A stretch of 33,819 nt of DNA from RGIG3528 sp045598045 (GTDB lineage: Bacteria; Bacillota; Clostridia; Lachnospirales; Lachnospiraceae), in NCBI GenBank assembly GCA_045598045.1, contig JAZLLG010000046.1, positions 1 to 33,819 on the forward strand. Reading direction: 5' to 3'. The stretch's first letter is position 1, and each line of letters begins with the position of its first letter. A program made the position numbers and the translations under genes. Below the pieces are notes generated by a model. It worked only from the letters and a program-made list of their open reading frames with translations, was not told the origin of the DNA and did no database searches. Shown here one piece after another: positions 16,743-23,444 of this stretch.

Positions 16743-17111
16743 TTAATCGATGGCTCTTACGCCCTCAACAAGAACATTAATCTTCTCGACCTTAAGGCCG
16801 GAAAATTCTTCTACCTTATACTTGACGTCACTGATAAGGTTGCTTGCTACAGCAGAAATACTTACTCCATAAGAAACAATTATATGAAGATCAATCGTGA
16901 TAAGATTGTCCTGTGAAATTGTAACGCCGACTCCCTGTGTGAGATTTTCACGCTTTAAGAGTTTTGCAATACCATCCTTGACACTGATAACTGCCATACC
17001 GACAATACCAAAGCATTCTACTGCGGATGAACCTGCATACTTTGCAATGACTTCGCTGTCAATGCTGACATTACCAAAGTCGGATGCAATTGTCCCTGCG
17101 TTTGAACTCAT
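16743..17111 (-). CDS. Asp23/Gls24 family envelope stress protein
   Basis: This 122-residue protein of the Asp23/Gls24 (DUF322) family shows GNVSIDSEVIAKYAGSSAVE and the repeated strand-helix pattern ending VEKINVLVEGVRAID. In staphylococci Asp23 is a membrane-associated envelope stress protein; small versions next to fakA (YloU) are common in Firmicutes. Of the two adjacent ATG codons, the one at 17111 is eight bases from AGGAGG (17120-17125) and is chosen; 17117 is too close. It is the first gene of a long minus-strand array and has a likely -10 box at 17157-17162. Confidence 0.92.
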   Translation of the reverse strand: MSSNAGTIASDFGNVSIDSEVIAKYAGSSAVECFGIVGMAVISVKDGIAKLLKRENLTQGVGVTISQDNLITIDLHIIVSYGVSISAVASNLISDVKYKVEEFSGLKVEKINVLVEGVRAID

Positions 17112-17156
17112 AGACATAACCTCCTGAATTTCATTTTTGAAAAACATACAAACTTT

Positions 17157-17162
17157 ATTATA
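17157..17162 (-). promoter_or_regulatory. Likely -10 box of the asp23-fakA promoter
   Basis: TATAAT reads on the minus strand 32 bases before the ribosome binding site. The matching -35 region (around 17180-17185) is poor, TTTCTT at a 17-base spacer, so the promoter may need an activator or another sigma factor. Confidence 0.55.
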
Positions 17163-17208
17163 ACGCATTAACGTAAAAAAAGAAAGATAATTTTTGTGAA
17201 CAACAAGG

Positions 17209-17357
17209 GCCTCATCTCAGAAAGCTTCGCTTTCTTTCGATGTTCGTTTGCTCAAGGCACTGCACACACTTTCGTGTGTGATGCGCCTCATCTCAGAAAG
17301 CTTCGCTTTCCTTCGATGTTCGTTTGCTCAAGGCACTGCACACACTTTCGTGTGTGA
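17209..17357. repeat. Tandem pair of 76-bp hairpin repeats (unit A)
   Basis: Two copies, 17209-17284 and 17285-17357, are nearly identical over 73 bases; one clear difference is T versus C at 17235/17311. Each contains a GAAAGC-TTC-GCTTTC hairpin (17220-17234 in copy 1), GGCACTGC (17256-17263, 17332-17339), and directly after it an ACACAC-TTTC-GTGTGT hairpin. No open frame or promoter is evident. The reverse complement has the same layout as unit B at 17433-17507. Confidence 0.9.
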
Positions 17358-17360
17358 CAT

Positions 17361-17426
17361 CATAATGCATTCATACAAAAACAGACACCCAAAAGCTGGT
17401 GTCTGTTTTGTGTATTCTGCATTATG
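17361..17426. terminator. Extended inverted repeat containing a bidirectional terminator-like hairpin
   Basis: The inner stem pairs CAGACACC (17382-17389) with GGTGTCTG (17398-17405), extended by ACAAAA (17375-17380) with TTTTGT (17406-17411). An outer arm CATAATGCA (17361-17369) matches TGCATTATG (17418-17426). Inner and outer arms together make an unusually long hairpin for a terminator, sitting between the two repeat blocks. Confidence 0.75.
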
Positions 17427-17432
17427 ATTTAC

Positions 17433-17507
17433 GCAAGCTTCGCTTGCGCAGTGCCTGTTCGCTATTCGTGCACGTTTCGCTTGCGCAGTGCCTGTTCGCT
17501 ATTCGTA
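17433..17507. repeat. Tandem pair of 37-bp hairpin repeats (unit B)
   Basis: The block TTCGCTTGCGCAGTGCC plus TGTTCGCTATTCG occurs at 17439-17468 and again from 17476, with a period of 37. The first copy is preceded by the left arm of a GCAAGC-TTC-GCTTGC hairpin (17433-17447). GCAGTGCC at 17448 and 17485 is the reverse complement of GGCACTGC in unit A, and in both units it directly follows a small hairpin. TTCGCTATTCG also appears alone at 5569-5579. Confidence 0.88.
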
Positions 17508-17508
17508 C

Positions 17509-17539
17509 AAAAAGAGCGCCTACACTCATGGCGCTCTTT
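17509..17539 (-). terminator. Intrinsic terminator of rpmB
   Basis: A 10-bp perfect stem, AAAGAGCGCC (17511-17520) with GGCGCTCTTT (17530-17539), has a 9-base loop. On the minus strand it ends in a run of five T (17513-17509). It lies 40 bases after the rpmB stop. Confidence 0.92.
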
Positions 17540-17579
17540 GTTTGATTCGATAAGTTTTAAGTTAAGTCAGCTGCGATTA

Positions 17580-17777
17580 TTAAGCGCGCTCTACTGCACC
17601 GGATCTGAGGCAGGAAGTACATACGTACATCTTCTTGTTGCCCTGAGGAGTCTTTACGCGAACCGACTTCACGTTGGACTTCCACATCTTATTCTCTCTT
17701 GCAGATACGTGGCTTCTGGAGAAGCTAAGCTGCTTTCCGAATAAACCGCCCTTTTGACAAATTGCACATTTAGCCAT
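17580..17777 (-). CDS. rpmB: 50S ribosomal protein L28
   Basis: This 65-residue protein of the large ribosomal subunit starts MAKCAICQKGGLFGKQLSFS and contains SHVSARENKMWKSNVKSVRV. The four-cysteine form is visible: CAIC (4-7) and CTSC (53-56), a zinc-binding type of L28. AAGGAGGTG lies before the ATG. It is monocistronic, with a promoter at 17824-17852 and a terminator at 17509-17539. Confidence 0.97.
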   Translation of the reverse strand: MAKCAICQKGGLFGKQLSFSRSHVSARENKMWKSNVKSVRVKTPQGNKKMYVCTSCLRSGAVERA

Positions 17778-17823
17778 CGAATTGCACCTCCTTATTCATA
17801 AGGTTATGCCCACAAACGCATGT

Positions 17824-17852
17824 ATTTTATCAGAAACATCTGAATAAATCAA
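17824..17852 (-). promoter_or_regulatory. Promoter for rpmB
   Basis: TTGATT (17852-17847) and TAAAAT (17829-17824) on the minus strand are separated by 17 bases. The -35 box is seven bases beyond the stop of the DUF3737 gene, and no terminator is seen between that gene and rpmB. Confidence 0.7.
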
Positions 17853-17859
17853 GATAAAC

Positions 17860-18720
17860 TTACTCAGCTGTAATTATTTCACAAATCGGAAGATACTTTG
17901 AATCCTGTGTAAGTATTACTTTTTCGATTCTGTCGGCCTTAATTCGGCCTTTTCTCGGGTTCTTAACCGAATCAATCGATCCGATTATCGTCGCATCCAC
18001 GTCGGAATACTCAAATGACAAATCACAATCGATCATCTGACAGTTAATAAGCTTGAGGTTCGTACAATAACAAAGCGGCTGTGTACCGATTATTGTACAG
18101 TTTTCGAGAGTAAGTCCGTCCGAGAACCATGCAAGATACTCGCCCTTTATTGTAGAATTCTTTACCGTCACATTTTTCGCATGCCAGAAACAATCCTTTG
18201 TATCAAGCTCAGAATCCGTTATTACAACATTCTCCGTATACTGGAACGAATACTTGCCCTTAAGTTTTAAGCTCTTTATATCAAGATTTGAAGAATTAAG
18301 AAAAAGGTATTCAGCTTCGATTTCACTGTTGTTAACGGATATATTTTCTGTCTTCCAACCGAACTCCGGTGAAACAACCTTGGAATCATTAATAATAATA
18401 TCCTTGCATTCACGCAGTGCCTTTATTCCGAGCAGATTTGAATCGGAAATGGTTCCGAATGAATCATACCATAACGCCGCTCTTGATTTATCGGTGAAAG
18501 TACAATCATTCAAAACAAATTTTTCAGCATGCCATAAAGGATAACGCAAATTAAAAAAACAAGACTTTACGTTTATATCATGACATTCCTTTAACGCTGA
18601 CTCACCGTCTTCGGGTCCGTCAAAGCTGCATCCGGAAACCTCTGCATTATTGAGGCCGTACAATGCTCTTTCCTCCCCGAAAACCCCGTTTTCAACTTTT
18701 TTTCTGAAACCTTCTTCCAT
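17860..18720 (-). CDS. DUF3737 family protein, predicted right-handed beta-helix
   Basis: This 286-residue soluble protein with no signal peptide starts MEEGFRKKVENGVFGEERALYGLNNAE. From about 20 to 255 it repeats short units of about 20 residues with alternating hydrophobic and N/D/S/C positions (INVKSCFFN, FVLNDCTFTD, IIINDSKVV, VTVKNSTIKG, LTLENCTIIG, LKLINCQMID). This is the pattern of a pectate-lyase-like parallel beta-helix. DUF3737 proteins have this shape and their function is not known to me. It sits between two ribosomal protein genes, 21 bases after the rpsO terminator, so it needs read-through or a promoter I cannot see. GGGAGAG is its ribosome binding site. Confidence 0.85.
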   Translation of the reverse strand: MEEGFRKKVENGVFGEERALYGLNNAEVSGCSFDGPEDGESALKECHDINVKSCFFNLRYPLWHAEKFVLNDCTFTDKSRAALWYDSFGTISDSNLLGIKALRECKDIIINDSKVVSPEFGWKTENISVNNSEIEAEYLFLNSSNLDIKSLKLKGKYSFQYTENVVITDSELDTKDCFWHAKNVTVKNSTIKGEYLAWFSDGLTLENCTIIGTQPLCYCTNLKLINCQMIDCDLSFEYSDVDATIIGSIDSVKNPRKGRIKADRIEKVILTQDSKYLPICEIITAE

Positions 18721-18736
18721 AATAATACTCTCCCTT

Positions 18737-18767
18737 GAGAAAAAGGACTTCCCTGAAGAAGTCCTTT
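18737..18767 (-). terminator. Intrinsic terminator of rpsO
   Basis: The stem AAAGGACTTC (18742-18751) with GAAGTCCTTT (18758-18767) has a 6-base loop and a run of T on the minus strand (18745-18741). It lies 43 bases after rpsO and just before the DUF3737 gene. Confidence 0.93.
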
Positions 18768-18810
18768 GAGTGTTTGTGGGTGTTATCTGTTTACAGTTAA
18801 ATAGTCTGGT

Positions 18811-19077
18811 TTACTTTCTTAAACCAAGCTTCTCGATGAGTGCACGATAGCCCTCAATGTCTGTCTTCTTAAGGTACTCAAGAAGACCACGTCTCTGACC
18901 AACCATCTTAAGAAGGCCACGTCTTGAATGGAAGTCCTTCTGGTTGTTCTTGAGATGCTCTGTAAGCTCGTTGATGCGCTCTGAAAGAAGTGCAATCTGA
19001 ACTTCAGGTGAACCTGTATCATTTGCTGTTCTTCCGTATGCAGCAATGATTTCGGCTTTCTTTTCCTTTGTAATCAT
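18811..19077 (-). CDS. rpsO: 30S ribosomal protein S15
   Basis: This 88-residue small-subunit protein binds 16S rRNA early in assembly. It starts MITKEKKAEIIAAYGRTAND and carries the conserved TGSPEVQIALLSERI, HLKNNQKDFHSRRGL and VGQRRGLLEYL segments. The ATG at 19077 has AAAGGAGG upstream. The open frame continues 37 codons farther up, but this is the structured leader. It has its own promoter, a leader of about 115 bases and a terminator. The usual neighbour pnp is not downstream here. Confidence 0.97.
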   Translation of the reverse strand: MITKEKKAEIIAAYGRTANDTGSPEVQIALLSERINELTEHLKNNQKDFHSRRGLLKMVGQRRGLLEYLKKTDIEGYRALIEKLGLRK

Positions 19078-19192
19078 GTTTTTTCCTCCTTTACAAGTAT
19101 CGATATCGCCGAGAACCAAGAGACGGTTGGAGTGTTCTCCGTGCTCTGAGCCCGGGCCGCAATGTGTGCCTGATCTGTCGGTTGTCACAGGC
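19078..19192 (-). promoter_or_regulatory. Structured rpsO 5' leader, probable S15 autoregulatory element
   Basis: The leader of about 115 bases contains a GC-rich segment (GCGGCCCGGGCTC, about 19146-19160) and a nested hairpin. In the hairpin GAGAA pairs with TTCTC and the inner CCAA pairs with TTGG around a 7-base loop (about 19110-19140). Firmicutes S15 is known to repress its own mRNA through a leader junction that mimics its 16S site. The exact fold here was not computed. Confidence 0.6.
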
Positions 19193-19198
19193 TGATGT

Positions 19199-19227
19199 AT
19201 AATAGCACAGAAAACTGATTTTGTAAA
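19199..19227 (-). promoter_or_regulatory. Promoter for rpsO
   Basis: TTTACA (19227-19222) and TATTAT (19204-19199) on the minus strand are 17 bases apart. The start would be near 19192. Confidence 0.8.
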
Positions 19228-19302
19228 CTCATTTTTTTTAAATCAGCTTTGCTGCGGATAATTTATGCGAAATAAACACACCTTATGGCAAAACACCGGC
19301 CC

Positions 19303-20553
19303 CTAGAATGTGTGTATAAACAATCCGCTTCTAAGCTTCGGCTCGAACCATGTAGACTTGGGAGGCATAAGGAGTCCGGCATCAGCGACATCAAACAGCT
19401 CAGTGATTGATGTGGGATACATGGAAAACGCAACCTTCATGTCATTATGTACCCTTTTCTCAAGTTCGGAAAGACCTCTTATTCCGCCGACAAAGTCAAT
19501 GCGTTTGTCTGTCTTCGGATCGTGGATTCCGAGCACAGGCTCAAGAAGTCTGTCCTGAAGAATTGAAACGTCGAGACTCTTTACGGGGTCTTTTTTGTCA
19601 TAAATACCCTCTTTTGCCGTAAGCTTATACCAGTTGTCCTCAAGGAACATACCGAATTCGCATTTGTTATCGGGCTTAACGGCTTCCTTTTGAGGTGCGG
19701 AAATGTCAAAGCATTCCGAAACCTTCTTGAAGAATTGCTCTGTGGTGTAGCCGTTAAGGTCCTTGACTACCCGGTTGTAGTCCATTATTTTAAGCTCATT
19801 CTCGGGAAAGCTTACAGACAGGAAGTAATTGTATTCGCTGTTTGCGTCATACTTTCCTTTAAGCTCGATTTCACTCTTTCTTCTGCGGAAACCCACCTTG
19901 ACTGCAGAGGCTGCGCGGTGGTGGCCGTCTGCAATGTAAATTCTGTCAATATTTTCAAAAGCCTCGAAAATGGTCTTTATGTCGGACTCTTTGTCAACAA
20001 TCCATACTCTGTGTGTAATGCCGTCGTCACTTGTAAAATCAACGTCCGGAGCATTCTTTTTAACCTCTGCGACAACCTTTTCGATTAATTCATTTCTGCG
20101 ATAGGCAAGGAAAATCGGGCCGGTCTGAGCAGAGCAGATATCAACGTGATTGATTCTGTCAAGCTCCTTATCGGCACGGGTGTTTTCATGTTTTTTGATA
20201 ACGCCCTGGTCGTAATCGTCAATGGATGCGCACGAAACAATACCTGTCTGAGAACGTCCGTCCATAGTGAGCTCATAAAGATAATAGCAAGGCTTCTCAT
20301 CCTGTACGTAAACGCCTTTGTTTATCTGTTCCCTGAGCATGGAAGCTGCCTTTTCATATACTTCGGCTGCATACATGTCGTAGTCTTCCGGGAACTGGGA
20401 TTCGGGGCGATCGATATTCAGGAATGAAAGTGGCTCCTTAAGCGCCGCCTCTCTGGCTTCCGCACGATTATACACGTCATACGGAAGTGCTGCCACTCTG
20501 TGAGAAATGCTTTTCTCTGGTCTGAATGCTTTAAAAGGTCTTAGTGTTGCCAT
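19303..20553 (-). CDS. DUF1015 family protein
   Basis: This 416-residue cytoplasmic protein is of the DUF1015 family, which is widespread in Clostridia and of unsettled function; relatives are sometimes described as HTH- or SerK-like. It begins MATLRPFKAFRPEKSISHRV and has VAALPYDVYNRAEAREA, the conserved KKHENTRADKELDRI block, and IYIADGHHRAASAVKVG with a His pair that is nearly invariant in the family. The ATG at 20553 has GGAGGA upstream and is preferred over an in-frame start 81 bases earlier. It is the last gene of galK-lepB-srtB-DUF1015, 35 bases after the sortase gene. No convincing terminator follows. Confidence 0.85.
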   Translation of the reverse strand: MATLRPFKAFRPEKSISHRVAALPYDVYNRAEAREAALKEPLSFLNIDRPESQFPEDYDMYAAEVYEKAASMLREQINKGVYVQDEKPCYYLYELTMDGRSQTGIVSCASIDDYDQGVIKKHENTRADKELDRINHVDICSAQTGPIFLAYRRNELIEKVVAEVKKNAPDVDFTSDDGITHRVWIVDKESDIKTIFEAFENIDRIYIADGHHRAASAVKVGFRRRKSEIELKGKYDANSEYNYFLSVSFPENELKIMDYNRVVKDLNGYTTEQFFKKVSECFDISAPQKEAVKPDNKCEFGMFLEDNWYKLTAKEGIYDKKDPVKSLDVSILQDRLLEPVLGIHDPKTDKRIDFVGGIRGLSELEKRVHNDMKVAFSMYPTSITELFDVADAGLLMPPKSTWFEPKLRSGLFIHTF

Positions 20554-20588
20554 ATTAATCCTCCGGAAATAATATTTTTCCCTGTCCC

Positions 20589-21581
20589 TTACTCTATCCT
20601 TAAAAATACGACAGCAAGTCTGCCGTTGTCGCATATCTCACCGAATTCGTTCGTATCACTGCAGGTGGACAAAGTGATAAACTCATCCCCGTATTTTGCG
20701 GAATTCGGCAATTCGACTTCGCTTTTTTCTTTTATGTTATTAAGCCAATAATCGAACTCTTCTTCGTTTGAAGCATCAAAGAAATAATAGTATTTAAAAT
20801 CTGTTTCGTTTTGATTGAACACATGAGACCGGAATACTGACACAAGCTTATATACCCTGTGTTCGTATGCGGTATCAAAATATAAAAGGCTGTGGCTGTC
20901 GCAAAAATCTTTCTTCAGGAATCTGTCCAGTGTACCGAACATCATCCCGCTTTTCTGATTATGTCCGAAAATCAAAATGTTCGTTGTCGGACTCTTGAAC
21001 CCTTCTTTCCCAACGTCATCGGCCTTTCCGACACCCGCTTCGCAAGTGGACAACGTGAACAAAGTGCCGTTTTTGTTGCTGCTTCCGTCGAACCAGTGTT
21101 TTAAATAGTAGTTTTCATCCTCCGCCTTTTCCATAACAACAGGATAGTCGATTTCAGTATCAGGTATAGTCAGCCATCCAAGAAAATCATTATTGATTTC
21201 GTAAAGTTCTGCCCCTTCGGGAAGCATAACTATGGGTTCAGGTGTAGCGGAAGGTTCCGGTGCGGAAGTGGGCTCAGGTGTAACAGAATGCTCGGGTGTA
21301 ACAACTTCAGTCGGTACAGCCGTAGCGGACGGTTCAACATCAATGCGGTTAACCATCTCCGGTTGCGAAGTCAATTCGCTTTCAAGAAGAATACGCTCCT
21401 TAATTGCCTTAAGCTCTTCAACACTTTTTGAAACTTCACGTGCTTCCGAAAAATAAAAGCACAGGTATATGACGAGTCCTATACCTGCGAGAATCATTAC
21501 CGTAACAGAGATTGCAAACGGAATATTCTTTTTTATCTTTTTCGAGAAATCACCGAAAAAGGCTTTTATTTTTTCAATCAT
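20589..21581 (-). CDS. srtB: Class B sortase
   Basis: This 330-residue transpeptidase attaches proteins to the cell wall or crosslinks them. The N-terminus is basic, followed by a membrane helix (about 20-45), then a Pro/Thr/Glu/Ser linker (about 80-118: TPEPTSAPEPSATPEP). The catalytic domain has LGWLTIPDTEIDYPVV, IFGHNQ (catalytic His about 206), TLSTC (catalytic Cys about 308) and NGRLAVV (catalytic Arg about 323), the class B pattern. The gene starts three bases after the lepB stop. No protein with an obvious sortase signal is encoded in this window, so its substrate is elsewhere. The membrane-proximal linker is longer than I would expect for a minimal SrtB. Confidence 0.93.
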   Translation of the reverse strand: MIEKIKAFFGDFSKKIKKNIPFAISVTVMILAGIGLVIYLCFYFSEAREVSKSVEELKAIKERILLESELTSQPEMVNRIDVEPSATAVPTEVVTPEHSVTPEPTSAPEPSATPEPIVMLPEGAELYEINNDFLGWLTIPDTEIDYPVVMEKAEDENYYLKHWFDGSSNKNGTLFTLSTCEAGVGKADDVGKEGFKSPTTNILIFGHNQKSGMMFGTLDRFLKKDFCDSHSLLYFDTAYEHRVYKLVSVFRSHVFNQNETDFKYYYFFDASNEEEFDYWLNNIKEKSEVELPNSAKYGDEFITLSTCSDTNEFGEICDNGRLAVVFLRIE

Positions 21582-21584
21582 ACA

Positions 21585-22172
21585 TTAGTATTCAGGTTTC
21601 TTAAACCACTTAAATCCGGGCGAGTACCGGAACATAACCTTAGCTTCGATATCATCTTTTGTTATGTACTTGTTTTTCCAAAAACGGGCGTCCCCGGAGT
21701 GGTTACGATTGTCTCCCATGCAGAAATAGCAGCCTGCGGGAACATCATAAGTACCGTCTCCCCAGCCCGGTTTCATTTCTTCGTTAAGGTAGTCCTCTAT
21801 AAGTTCAATACCGTTAATGTAAACATGTCCGTCACGAACTTCAACCTTTTCACCGGGTAGCCCGATTACTCGCTTAACGTAGAAATCTCTTGGCATATTG
21901 CTTGAAGCTGTCCAGTCGGGCTCCGGGAAAATGACTATATCGCCTCTTTCAACCTTGCTGAAAAGGCGGTTTCCGATGAGCTTGTCCTGAACCATTATTG
22001 TCTTTTCCATGGATCCTGTAGGAACAACGGCTTTGAAAATAACACAATTTGAAAGAAAAAGCGCAATAAGTACAGCTGCTGCAATGATGATTGCCCAGCT
22101 CAATGTTTCTTTAAGATAGTACTTGGCTTTTTCAGCAGGCGTCTGGGGACGCACTTCTTCTGTTTCGTTCAT
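21585..22172 (-). CDS. lepB: Signal peptidase I
   Basis: This 195-residue type I signal peptidase cleaves signal peptides on the outer membrane face. There is one N-terminal membrane helix (about 25-48), then PTGSMEKT with nucleophile Ser54, then FYVKRVIGLPGEKVEV with the general base Lys100. The C-terminal MGDNRNHSGDARFW box E is intact. The ATG at 22172 has GGAGG upstream. It is 13 bases after galK and three bases before the sortase gene. Pairing with a sortase is seen in pilus loci, but there is no pilin here. Confidence 0.95.
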   Translation of the reverse strand: MNETEEVRPQTPAEKAKYYLKETLSWAIIIAAAVLIALFLSNCVIFKAVVPTGSMEKTIMVQDKLIGNRLFSKVERGDIVIFPEPDWTASSNMPRDFYVKRVIGLPGEKVEVRDGHVYINGIELIEDYLNEEMKPGWGDGTYDVPAGCYFCMGDNRNHSGDARFWKNKYITKDDIEAKVMFRYSPGFKWFKKPEY

Positions 22173-22185
22173 AAAATGCCTCCAA

Positions 22186-23352
22186 TTATAATTCTGTCGG
22201 ACCGTCACCTATGTCAACAACATAGAAATCGGCTGCATAACCGATTTTCTTAAGATATGCATCACCGACATTTTTAATGAATGCATCAACACAATCCTCT
22301 TTTACAATGCTGACCGTGCAACCGCCGAAACCTGCACCGGTCATTCTGGAACCGATGACACCGTCACAATTCCATGCATTTTCAACAAGAGTATCAAGCT
22401 CAACGCCGGTAACTTCATAATCATCACGAAGCGAAACGTGCGAATCATTCATAAGCTTACCGAACTTTTCAACATCATTTGCCTTAAGAGCAGCAACAGC
22501 CTCAAGAGTACGAACGTTCTCATATACGGCATGTTTAGCTCTCTTTGTCTTTATTTCATCCCCGATGAAATCTTTGATTTCTTCGAAATCGGATGTGGAA
22601 AGCTCGCCAAGAGCTTTGATGTTTTTCTTAGTCTGAAGTTTTGCGAGGGCATCCTCACATTCGCTTCTTCTTTCGTTATATTTGGAATCACCAAGGCCAC
22701 GCTTTTTGTTTGAACAAGCAATAACAATTTTAGCACCATCAAGCTTTATGGGTGCATATTCATACTTAAGTGTAGCTGTATCAAGGAAAATCGCATTGTC
22801 CTTTTTACCCATTGCAATTGCAAACTGGTCCATTATGCCGCAGTTGACACCGATAAACTCATTCTCGGCACGCTGTGAAAGGAGTGCCATATCAACGTTT
22901 GACATTTCAAAACCAAACAAAGACTTACATACGAAACATGTAAGGACTTCAAGAGATGCCGACGAAGAAAGGCCCGAAGAATTGGGAATATTGCCGAACA
23001 CAAGCATATCAATGCCTTCGTCAACCCTTGATTCTTTCTCGTTTAAAAGTGAAATGACGCCCATCGGATAATTGGCCCAGTCATATTCCTCTTTATCGTA
23101 TTCGATGTCATCAACATCAAAATATTTGATGCCCTTATTTTCAAAATTCATGGAATAAAGCCGGCATGTATTCATTCCGTTTTTTCTCGCAACCGCATAG
23201 GTGCCTATTGTAAGTGCGCATGGGAAAACATGTCCGCCGTTATAGTCCGTGTGTTCTCCGATAAGATTAACTCTGCCGGGAGCAAAGAAAAGCCTTGCTT
23301 CTTCAGTGCCTCCGAAAACGCGCTCAAATTCCTCAAAAAGTTTCTCTTTCAT
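22186..23352 (-). CDS. galK: Galactokinase
   Basis: This GHMP kinase phosphorylates galactose at C1 in the Leloir pathway. The 388 residues are typical. Motifs are FAPGRVNLIGEHTDYNGG (substrate binding), NSSGLSSSASLEV (ATP loop), GVNCGIMDQFA (catalytic Asp) and TGAGFGGCTVS. The ATG at 23352 has AAAGGA upstream; an open extension of 43 codons carries the promoter and is not coding. No galT, galE or sugar transporter lies nearby. Instead it leads a run with lepB, the sortase gene and the DUF1015 gene. Confidence 0.95.
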   Translation of the reverse strand: MKEKLFEEFERVFGGTEEARLFFAPGRVNLIGEHTDYNGGHVFPCALTIGTYAVARKNGMNTCRLYSMNFENKGIKYFDVDDIEYDKEEYDWANYPMGVISLLNEKESRVDEGIDMLVFGNIPNSSGLSSSASLEVLTCFVCKSLFGFEMSNVDMALLSQRAENEFIGVNCGIMDQFAIAMGKKDNAIFLDTATLKYEYAPIKLDGAKIVIACSNKKRGLGDSKYNERRSECEDALAKLQTKKNIKALGELSTSDFEEIKDFIGDEIKTKRAKHAVYENVRTLEAVAALKANDVEKFGKLMNDSHVSLRDDYEVTGVELDTLVENAWNCDGVIGSRMTGAGFGGCTVSIVKEDCVDAFIKNVGDAYLKKIGYAADFYVVDIGDGPTEL

Positions 23353-23407
23353 GTTTTTTCCTTTCAGACAAAGTGCAATGCACTGATAATCGTAAAAGAC
23401 CTTCGTC

Positions 23408-23436
23408 ATTTTAACAAAGCATAGCACAAAAGTAAA
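23408..23436 (-). promoter_or_regulatory. Promoter for galK-lepB-srtB-DUF1015
   Basis: TTTACT (23436-23431) and TAAAAT (23413-23408) on the minus strand are separated by 17 bases. The -35 box is eight bases after the stop of the CapA-like gene, with no terminator between. Confidence 0.65.
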
Positions 23437-23444
23437 GAATGACC

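Noticed and set aside
17209..17507. A CRISPR array
   Set aside because: Only two copies of each unit are present, they abut without unique spacers, and no cas genes are present.
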